From the NCBI GenBank assembly GCA_020024635.1, contig JAHHTL010000010.1:1-58232 (forward strand): a stretch of DNA of 58,232 nt. The letters are read 5' to 3'. Position 1 is the stretch's first letter; every line of letters starts with the position of its first letter. The notes beneath the pieces are model-generated. The model saw only the letters and a program-made list of their open reading frames with translations. It was not told the DNA's origin and searched no databases. Source of the stretch: Ruminococcus sp. (GTDB lineage Bacteria; Bacillota; Clostridia; Lachnospirales; Lachnospiraceae). This document shows, one piece after another, positions 16,418 to 23,208 of this stretch. The translations under genes and the position numbers were made by a program.

Positions 16418-17947
16418 ATGGCAGAAAGAATAAAATTAGAAGTTGGTGGTCTTACAAAGCTTCGGGAAATGAATCCAATGTTAATGAGTTATAATGTGGA
16501 GTTTGCAGAAGTTACAGGGGGAACTTTTTGGAAAGCTTATACTCCAGAGCAGGTTGCCGGTACAGAGACGTTTTATGTAGAGCCAACAAAAGAGGGAATT
16601 GAAGCCATGTATCGTGATTTGATGCAAGTATATGCTCCCATTAATTTATATGATGAAAAACTCCGTAAATTGGCAAAAGAACTAGGACAGGTATGGGTGC
16701 GTGTATCTGGTACTTGGGCAACAAAAACATATTATGATTTTGACGGTACAACAAATGGAGTTGTTCCAGAAGGATATCTGAATGTGTTAACGAAAGAACA
16801 ATGGATTGGTGTTCTTGATTTTGTAAAAGAAATTGGTGCGAAATTAATTGTTTCTGTAGCAAACTGCCCAGGGTTACATTCTGCAGAAGAGCCATGGACA
16901 CCAAAAGAAGCTGAAAAATTATTCAGACTTAGCACGGAATATGGAGTGCCAATTGACGCTGCTGAGTTTACCAATGAGCCAAATATGATGGAAGAAACTG
17001 GTTTCCCAAAAGGATATACACCGGCACACTATCGTAGAGATCATGATTTATTTTTCAAATGGTTAAAAACCAACTATCCAGAATGTATCTGTGTAGGACC
17101 AAGTACAACAGGCGGAGATAATATTTCGTTTGGAAAAGGAAACCCAGATGCAGCAGCAGGGGGAATCGAACAACTTGCAATGAACACCTGTGATTGTGCA
17201 GATTTATTAGAAGGAACGACACAACCACTGGATGTATTTAGCTATCACTATTATAATGGAGTATCGGAACGACTTGCATCTGTTATGCCTCATGCACACT
17301 GGGATGCAAAAGAAGCCAATTCCGAAGCGTATCTTGAGACAGCAATCAACTTTGCCCGTACCTATGCACCACTTCGTGACAAGTATGTGGAAGGGGCTCA
17401 GATGTGGGTAACAGAATCAGGAGATGCAGGCGGTGGCGGAGACACTTGGGCTTCTACTTACCTAGACGTACTTCGAACGTTAAATGAGTTAGCAGGATTT
17501 TCGACCATTACAGACGGCGTGATCTTCCATAATACACTGGCAAGTAGTGACTATGGATTCCTTGCAAGAGAAGTATTTGATCCAAGACCAAATTATTTTG
17601 CTGTTCTATTATGGAACCGCCTGATGGGAACTACGGTTTATGATACACAAGAACCAATTCGTTACGGAGCGCATGTATATGCACATAGCCGGAAAGATGG
17701 AAAAGACGGTTTGGTATATCTGGTTATTAATAATAGTTTAGAAGAAACAACGACCGTGGAACTTCCAAAGGAAGCAGAAGTTTACATGTTAGCCGGAGAA
17801 AATAATAATATGAGAGCCTCTGTAATGACACTAAATGGAATGCCACTTGTACTTGGTGAAAACAATGAACTTCCAGAAATGCATCCAGTGAAAGTTTCTA
17901 CATCTGTCGAGATTGCGAAAGGATCTTGTGCATTTATTGTACTGTAA
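16418..17947 (+). CDS. GH79-family beta-glucuronidase (heparanase-like)
   Basis: A 509-residue retaining glycosidase resembling the heparanase/GH79 family. Acid/base E187 lies in 'EFTNEPNMM', nucleophile E333 in 'WVTESGDAGGGG', followed by 'WASTYLDVLRTLNELAG' and 'RPNYFAVLLWNRLMGTTVYD', which parallels the heparanase C-terminal barrel and its beta-sandwich. There is no signal peptide, so it acts inside the cell on imported material. Family knowledge: GH79 enzymes remove or cut beta-linked glucuronate or 4-O-methylglucuronate. The longer ORF (from 16388) has no ribosome binding site. The ATG at 16418 has GGAAAGGAAG seven bases upstream. The HAD and GH3 genes follow closely. Confidence 0.85.
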   Translation: MAERIKLEVGGLTKLREMNPMLMSYNVEFAEVTGGTFWKAYTPEQVAGTETFYVEPTKEGIEAMYRDLMQVYAPINLYDEKLRKLAKELGQVWVRVSGTWATKTYYDFDGTTNGVVPEGYLNVLTKEQWIGVLDFVKEIGAKLIVSVANCPGLHSAEEPWTPKEAEKLFRLSTEYGVPIDAAEFTNEPNMMEETGFPKGYTPAHYRRDHDLFFKWLKTNYPECICVGPSTTGGDNISFGKGNPDAAAGGIEQLAMNTCDCADLLEGTTQPLDVFSYHYYNGVSERLASVMPHAHWDAKEANSEAYLETAINFARTYAPLRDKYVEGAQMWVTESGDAGGGGDTWASTYLDVLRTLNELAGFSTITDGVIFHNTLASSDYGFLAREVFDPRPNYFAVLLWNRLMGTTVYDTQEPIRYGAHVYAHSRKDGKDGLVYLVINNSLEETTTVELPKEAEVYMLAGENNNMRASVMTLNGMPLVLGENNELPEMHPVKVSTSVEIAKGSCAFIVL

Positions 17948-17974
17948 TTTTAGCAGCATAAGGAGGAGAATAAA

Positions 17975-18811
17975 ATGGGATTGGGAGAGTTTGAAAAAAA
18001 GAAAGAACTTCTAATTTGCGTTGATTCTGACGGGTGCGCAATGGATACCATGGATATCAAGCATATTCGTTGTTTTGGACCTTGTTTAATAGAAGAGTGG
18101 GGGTTATATAAATGGGAAAGTGTCATTTTAAATCGTTGGAATGAAATTAATTTATATACCATGACTCGCGGAATCAACCGGTTTAAAGGATTGGCAAAAA
18201 TGCTCCGAGAGATTCAGGATCAATATACTCCAATCGATGGAATAGAAGAATTTGAATTGTGGGTAGAAACAAGCCAAGAGTTGTCCAATGCTGCACTTCA
18301 AAAGGCCATGGGAGAAGCGAAAAATAGCTGTATGGAAAAAGCGTTATCTTGGTCTGAAAAAGTGAATCAGTCTATTGATCAATTGCCACAAGAAGATAAA
18401 CGCCCATTTGAAGGGGTAAAGGATGCATTGCAGTATGCACATAGGTATGCAGATATAGCGATTGTGTCCTCCGCAAATGCAAAAGCAGTTTTAGATGAGT
18501 GGGAGCTTTATGGATTGCTGAACCATGTAGACCTTGTATTAGCACAAGAGGCAGGGAGCAAAGCGTATTGCATTGGGAAACTGTTGGAAAAAGGATATAA
18601 GCAAGAAAAGGTTATGATGGTAGGAGATTCCCAAGGGGATTGTAAAGCGGCTATGAAAAACGGAGTGTTTTATTTTCCGATTTTAGTACGCAAAGAAGAA
18701 AAATCCTGGAAGGAATTGAAAGATACAGCGGTTCCTAAATTGTTAGAAGGAACGTATGTTGGCGATTACCAGAGAGAAAAAATTCAATTATTTGAAGAGA
18801 ACCTAAAATAA
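17975..18811 (+). CDS. HAD-superfamily phosphatase
   Basis: A 278-residue cytoplasmic hydrolase of the haloacid dehalogenase superfamily. Motif I is 'CVDSDGCAMD' with nucleophile D17 and D19, motif II 'IVSSANAK', and motif III/IV 'KVMMVGDSQGDCKAAMKNG'. The insert between motifs I and II is long (about 130 residues) and helical, a C1-type cap. The substrate cannot be told from sequence. Its place between the GH79 and GH3 genes, 27 bases downstream of the first, points to a sugar phosphate or to removal of a phosphorylated dead-end product. A clear AAGGAGGAG precedes the ATG. Confidence 0.85.
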   Translation: MGLGEFEKKKELLICVDSDGCAMDTMDIKHIRCFGPCLIEEWGLYKWESVILNRWNEINLYTMTRGINRFKGLAKMLREIQDQYTPIDGIEEFELWVETSQELSNAALQKAMGEAKNSCMEKALSWSEKVNQSIDQLPQEDKRPFEGVKDALQYAHRYADIAIVSSANAKAVLDEWELYGLLNHVDLVLAQEAGSKAYCIGKLLEKGYKQEKVMMVGDSQGDCKAAMKNGVFYFPILVRKEEKSWKELKDTAVPKLLEGTYVGDYQREKIQLFEENLK

Positions 18812-18855
18812 AGAATCATATCAAGTGAATGGATCACAGGAGAAAGGAAGCAGTT

Positions 18856-20625
18856 ATGCGTGTAGATTTAAAAGCAAATCCCTATTATTTGTCTGAAGAA
18901 GACTGTAAATGGGTAAAAGAAACAATAGCAAACATGAGTGATGAGGAAAAAGTAGGTCAGTTGTTTTTCCAGTTAACCCAGTCTTTTGATGAAGAATATT
19001 TAAAATCATTAATGGAGACATACCATTTAGGTGGATGCCGTTACAACCCTGCGCCGGGAAAATCAATCCAAGAGCAGAACAGAACCTTACAAAAATATGC
19101 AAAAGTACCATTGTTTATAGCTTGTAATACAGAAGCAGGAGGAGATGGAGCCTGTGCAGATGGAACGATGCTTGGCTCTGGAGTGAAAATTGGTGCGACA
19201 GATAAAGAAGAATATGCATATGCTCTCGGTAAAATGGCAAATGAAGAGGCAGCCGCTATTGGCTGTAACATGGCATTTGCACCGATATGTGATATTTTGT
19301 ATAACTGGCAGAATACAGAAGTTGTTATGCGTTCCTTTGGAAACGACCCAGAACGCGTTGCAAAAATGAGTGCGGCCTACTTAAATGGTGCACACCAAAA
19401 TCCGGGATTTGCCTGCGCTGCAAAGCATTTCCCAGGAAACGGACAGGATTTCCGCGATGCACACTTGTCAAATAATGTAAACTATTTTACACCAGAGAAG
19501 TGGGATGAAACTTATGGCATGGTATACAAAACATTGATGGAAAATGGACTGGATGCAATTATGGGCGGACATATTATGCTTCCAGAATATGTAAAAGCAA
19601 TCAATCCAGATATCAAGGAAGAAGATATGATGCCAGCAACATTGAGCAAGGAGATTATGACAACCTTACTTCGAGATCGCATGGGATTTAATGGAATGGT
19701 TGTTACGGATGCCTCTCATATGGTTGCAATGACAGACCGCATGACCCGTGCGCAGATGCTTCCAACAGCAATTAATGCAGGATGCGATATGTTTTTATTC
19801 TTTAACGATCCACAGGAAGATTTTGATACCATGTTACATGCATATCAAACAGGGGTGATCTGTGAAGAAAGAATGCAGGAAGCACTGACTCGTATTTTGG
19901 GGTTGAAGGCACATATGGGGCTGCACAAGAAGTCTGTGGATGAATTAGTGCCACAGCCAGAAGTTGTAGATGAAGTTTTAGGCGCACAAGCCCACAAAGA
20001 GATGCATAAGGCAATTGCAAAAGATAGTATAACGCTTGTAAAATACAAAGATAAAGAGGTACTTCCTTTAACACCACAGAAGTATAAAAGAATCATGATT
20101 GTTCATGTAAAGGCAGCAGAAAGTGGCATGCACGCTCTGAAAAAGCTGTTTGGAGGATCTGGTACAAATCCGGCAGAAGTTTTGAAAGAAAAATTGTGTG
20201 AACAAGGATTTGATGCATTTATTTATGAAAGTCCATTAGACCGAATGAAAAAACAAATAGAAGCAGGAGAAAAACCAGACATCAATTTGTATTTTGCGGG
20301 GAAAAATGCAATTTCCGATTTTGTAAGTAATATGGATCTTGTCATCACATTATGCGATGTTCAAAGTGGAAGACCGACATTTGGATTATCCAAAGGCGGT
20401 GGAGAGATTCCGTGGTATATTTTCGAAGTTCCGGTAGTGGTTGTAGGATGTGGGCAGCCAACTATGCTTGCAGATATTCCACAGGCAAGAACATATATCA
20501 ATACCTATGATGCAAAACCTGCAACATTTGATGCGTTGATTCACAATTTAATGACAGGGGAAGAAGCATTTAAGGGAAAAGATCCAATCGACAGTTTTTG
20601 CGGATTGTTTGATGCAAGATTATAA
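18856..20625 (+). CDS. GH3 beta-N-acetylhexosaminidase-like enzyme (NagZ type)
   Basis: A 589-residue GH3 enzyme without signal peptide. The barrel has 'KHFPGNGQDFRDAH' (K190 to H203) with the D-x-H dyad (D201, H203) that marks the NagZ-type branch acting on N-acetyl-hexosaminides (or phosphorolytic relatives) instead of the glutamate used by ordinary GH3 glucosidases. The nucleophile is D285 in 'VVTDASH'. A second alpha/beta domain follows (about residues 400-560). The ATG at 18829 lacks a ribosome binding site. ATG 18856 has AAAGGAAG five bases upstream. Beside a GH79 glucuronidase it could remove GlcNAc/GalNAc from GlcA-HexNAc oligosaccharides (inference). Confidence 0.87.
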   Translation: MRVDLKANPYYLSEEDCKWVKETIANMSDEEKVGQLFFQLTQSFDEEYLKSLMETYHLGGCRYNPAPGKSIQEQNRTLQKYAKVPLFIACNTEAGGDGACADGTMLGSGVKIGATDKEEYAYALGKMANEEAAAIGCNMAFAPICDILYNWQNTEVVMRSFGNDPERVAKMSAAYLNGAHQNPGFACAAKHFPGNGQDFRDAHLSNNVNYFTPEKWDETYGMVYKTLMENGLDAIMGGHIMLPEYVKAINPDIKEEDMMPATLSKEIMTTLLRDRMGFNGMVVTDASHMVAMTDRMTRAQMLPTAINAGCDMFLFFNDPQEDFDTMLHAYQTGVICEERMQEALTRILGLKAHMGLHKKSVDELVPQPEVVDEVLGAQAHKEMHKAIAKDSITLVKYKDKEVLPLTPQKYKRIMIVHVKAAESGMHALKKLFGGSGTNPAEVLKEKLCEQGFDAFIYESPLDRMKKQIEAGEKPDINLYFAGKNAISDFVSNMDLVITLCDVQSGRPTFGLSKGGGEIPWYIFEVPVVVVGCGQPTMLADIPQARTYINTYDAKPATFDALIHNLMTGEEAFKGKDPIDSFCGLFDARL

Positions 20626-20655
20626 ATCGTATCACTGAGTAAGCGTAAATGAAAT

Positions 20656-20712
20656 ACACCGATACTATAATGACTGTGAAAGCAGGTTCATAAGTTGTAT
20701 CGGTGTTTTTTT
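20656..20712 (+). terminator. Terminator ending the glucuronide island
   Basis: ACACCGATAC (20656-20665) pairs with GTATCGGTGT (20697-20706), followed by a T7 run ending at 20712. The loop is 31 bases. Confidence 0.85.
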
Positions 20713-20771
20713 GCATTGTTATATCAAGTTTAATAAGTAAATATCCATGTGATTTATAAGTAAAATAAATA

Positions 20772-20814
20772 TTAAGAAAAAATTCATAAAATATATGGAA
20801 AAATATGGTATAAT
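20772..20814 (+). promoter_or_regulatory. Putative promoter of the sortase/pilus locus
   Basis: An extended -10 box TGG-TATAAT (20806-20814) lacks a good -35 box. TTAAGAAA (20772) and TTCATAAA (20783) are 11 bp apart, and the second starts 26 bases before the -10, the same geometry as the repeats before the C39 gene at 46005-46058. This suggests dependence on an OmpR-type activator. The region is very AT-rich, so chance matches are likely. Confidence 0.45.
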
Positions 20815-20853
20815 ATTTGCCTTGATAGTGGAAAGAAAGGAACTTAAAGATTT

Positions 20854-21387
20854 ATGACAGAAAAAGAGTTACATGGTCTTCGAAGATCAGAACTATTAAA
20901 AATCCTTATAGAACAAGAAAAAGAGTTGGAGGCAAGTAAAGCGGAAGTAGAGCAGTTACAGCAAAGATGGCAGAAAAGAGAAATTCAACTTGAAGAAGCA
21001 GAAAATATTGCACAGGCTGCCCTGCGGGTTACGAATATGTATGAGAAAGCACAAAGCGCCGCACAACAGTACATAGATAGTGTCCGTTTGTTAAGCGAGC
21101 GTCAAGAAAAACTCTTTTGCGAAAAAGAAAAGAGCGTGAAAGAAAGATGTGAAATTCAGCAGACAGAAACGAAAAAAGAGTGTATGGAGTTGTTGGAAGA
21201 GACAAAAAAGAAATGTACACAACTAGAGGAAGAGACCAAGGACAGATGTACACAGATGGAGAGAAATACAGAATCGAAAATCCAAAATCGATGGTCAGAT
21301 TTGTCAAAACGAGTAGAAGGTTTTTACGATGAACACAAAGGATTACGACAGCTTATTGAAGTAACAAGTGATATTAAGAGCGAATAA
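20854..21387 (+). CDS. Sortase-locus coiled-coil protein 1 with 11-residue cysteine ladder
   Basis: A 177-residue, highly charged, almost wholly helical protein without signal peptide or membrane segment. The N-terminus ('MTEKELHGLRRSELLKILIE') resembles its paralogue at 22062. A long coiled coil follows, with a conserved Ala-rich centre ('IAQAALRVTNMYEKAQSAAQQY'). Cysteines at 99, 110, 121 and 132 are exactly 11 residues apart, each unit having the form C-x6-T-K-x2 (hendecad). I know this type of protein as a recurrent companion of sortase, signal peptidase and pilin genes in Clostridia, with no proven function. It is the first gene of the locus and is probably a cytoplasmic scaffold or assembly factor (inferred). 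Confidence 0.8.
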   Translation: MTEKELHGLRRSELLKILIEQEKELEASKAEVEQLQQRWQKREIQLEEAENIAQAALRVTNMYEKAQSAAQQYIDSVRLLSERQEKLFCEKEKSVKERCEIQQTETKKECMELLEETKKKCTQLEEETKDRCTQMERNTESKIQNRWSDLSKRVEGFYDEHKGLRQLIEVTSDIKSE

Positions 21388-21428
21388 CCGCTCTTTGTAT
21401 GTTTGAAAAGAGATCAGAAAGAAGAAAA

Positions 21429-22040
21429 ATGAAAGAAAAAAATAATAACAAAGTGCAAATGGTTCTTATGGCGCTGGGGATTCTTCTGCTATTGGCAGCT
21501 GTTTCATTAGTTATATTTAACGTTTCAAGCGACCGGAAAGCGAAAAAGCAGACAACACATATTTTAAATATTCTTTTGGAAAACAAACCAACCATAGAGA
21601 AAGAAAGGATTGGAATAAGCCAATACGATTCCGAAAGAGAGATGCCAGCTGTAGAAATCGAGACCAACAGATATATAGGAATTCTTGAAATACCACAATG
21701 GAATCTTTCCCTTCCAATTATGGAAGAATGGAGTGACGAAAATGCAAAAATTGCCCCATGTCGATACAAAGGTTCCGTTTATCAAGATGATATGATTATC
21801 GCAGGACACAATTATCAATCACAGTTTGGAAGATTAAGACAACTTCCAATCGGGGCAGAGATTAAATTTACAGACATAAGTGGAACGACAGTTCGTTTTT
21901 TTGTAAGCTCTATAGAAACGGTGTTAGACACACAGTACCATGAAGTGGTTTCAGGAGAATGGGACCTGACATTGTTTACATGTACCTATAGCGGAACAAA
22001 GCGAAATGTAGTGCGATGTATAAAGAAAAATAGTTTATAG
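21429..22040 (+). CDS. Sortase (class B-like)
   Basis: A 203-residue membrane-anchored transpeptidase: one N-terminal transmembrane helix ('MVLMALGILLLLAAVSLVIF') and a sortase domain with catalytic H127 in 'IIAGHNY', C185 in 'LFTCTYSG' and R196 in 'RNVVRC'. It lacks the long C-terminal membrane helix of pilus polymerases, so it may attach the finished pilus or another substrate to peptidoglycan, while the second sortase at 29852 polymerises pilins. Class assignment is approximate. The longest ORF starts at 21399 without a ribosome binding site. ATG 21429 has only a weak AGAAAGAAG, so the start is uncertain. It sits between the two coiled-coil genes. Confidence 0.85.
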   Translation: MKEKNNNKVQMVLMALGILLLLAAVSLVIFNVSSDRKAKKQTTHILNILLENKPTIEKERIGISQYDSEREMPAVEIETNRYIGILEIPQWNLSLPIMEEWSDENAKIAPCRYKGSVYQDDMIIAGHNYQSQFGRLRQLPIGAEIKFTDISGTTVRFFVSSIETVLDTQYHEVVSGEWDLTLFTCTYSGTKRNVVRCIKKNSL

Positions 22041-22061
22041 AAAGACAGGAAATGCGCGGGT

Positions 22062-22601
22062 ATGACAGAGAAAGAAATACGAAGTTTGAAAAAAGCAGAT
22101 TTATTGACAATATTTGAAGAGCAGAAAAAAGAATTAGAATTTTTGAAAAGTGAAAGAGAGAAAATACGTCAAAAATTGAAAAATAAAGACATTTTGCTGG
22201 ACCAGCCGGGGAATCTTATGGAAGCGGCAATGGAGATCAATGAGATATTTCGAAACGCTCAAGAGGAGAGTGAACAATCATTGGCTCATATAAAAAGCAT
22301 GGAGGAGCGTCAAAAGCAAGAGTTACAAGTAAAAGAAAATGGGATCATAAAAAGATGCGAGCTTAAAAAGAAAGAAACGAGAGAAGTTTGCGCATCGATG
22401 CTAGAAGAAACGAAGCAAAAGTGCGATCGTATGGAGCAGGAGACAAGAGAAAAATGTGCACTTATGGAAGAAAAATCCATTGCGGAAGTTGAAAAACGAT
22501 GGAAAGATATTTCTGAAAAATTAGGAGCATTTTATGAGACATATCAAGGATTAAAAGAATTAATTGATGCAAAAGGTGAGGAACAAAGCGGATCAGTATG
22601 A
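22062..22601 (+). CDS. Sortase-locus coiled-coil protein 2 with 11-residue cysteine ladder
   Basis: A 179-residue paralogue of the product at 20854. It shares the 'MTEKE-x-L+-x2-LL' N-terminus, the central 'NLMEAAMEINEIFRNAQEES' segment and a C-terminal 'F-Y-E-T-Y-Q-G-L-K-E-L-I' end. Its cysteines lie at 99, 110, 121 and 132, the same residue numbers as in the first paralogue, although the surrounding residues differ, so the ladder is under constraint. No signal peptide. Its stop codon overlaps the signal peptidase start by four bases (ATGA), suggesting coupled translation. Function unknown. A hetero-oligomer with the first paralogue is a reasonable guess. Confidence 0.8.
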   Translation: MTEKEIRSLKKADLLTIFEEQKKELEFLKSEREKIRQKLKNKDILLDQPGNLMEAAMEINEIFRNAQEESEQSLAHIKSMEERQKQELQVKENGIIKRCELKKKETREVCASMLEETKQKCDRMEQETREKCALMEEKSIAEVEKRWKDISEKLGAFYETYQGLKELIDAKGEEQSGSV

Positions 22602-23188
22602 AGAAAGATAACATTAATGGAATAAGACCATCCGTAAAAGAATTAGAATTAGAACTTCAAAGAGTAGAGAAACAAAGAAAAACGAAGAGCATAGTCAAAA
22701 ATTGCTTGTATCTGTTTTTGATTGTCGCAGCGCTGACTGTTCTTGTTTCAACGAAAGTTTTACCAATTTTTCGGATCTATGGTTCCTCGATGGAACCTAC
22801 GCTTCGTAGCGGAGAAATTATAGTTGCCATTAAAACAAAAAAATATGAGAAAAATGATATTGTAGCATTTTATTATAATAACAAAATTTTAGTGAAAAGA
22901 GTTATCGCCATAGAAGGACAATGGGTGGATATGGATGAAAACGGAAAAGTAAAAGTAGATGGAATTTATATAGATGAGCCTTATATTTTGAATACTACTG
23001 AAGGAGAATGTGATCTTGAACTTCCGTATCAAGTACCAGATGGAAGTGTATTTGTGATGGGAGATAATCGTCTAATATCCATGGATAGTAGAAGCAATTC
23101 TATGGGCGCAATTCCAAAAGAGCAGATGATAGGAAAACTTATGATAAGATTGTGGCCTTTGCAAAAAATTGGAATTTTAGAGAAATAA
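22598..23188 (+). CDS. Type I signal peptidase of the pilus locus
   Basis: A 196-residue type I signal peptidase. One transmembrane helix (residues about 36-51) is followed by the catalytic serine S64 in 'YGSSMEPTL' and the catalytic lysine K100 in 'ILVKRVIA', then 'VFVMGDNRLISMDSRS'. Pilus loci often carry such a dedicated enzyme, thought to process the signal peptides of the pilins or to assist sortase assembly. Start overlaps the previous stop. The adhesin gene follows 20 bases later. Confidence 0.93.
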   Translation: MKKDNINGIRPSVKELELELQRVEKQRKTKSIVKNCLYLFLIVAALTVLVSTKVLPIFRIYGSSMEPTLRSGEIIVAIKTKKYEKNDIVAFYYNNKILVKRVIAIEGQWVDMDENGKVKVDGIYIDEPYILNTTEGECDLELPYQVPDGSVFVMGDNRLISMDSRSNSMGAIPKEQMIGKLMIRLWPLQKIGILEK

Positions 23189-23208
23189 AATAGAGAAGGA
23201 GTATTAAT

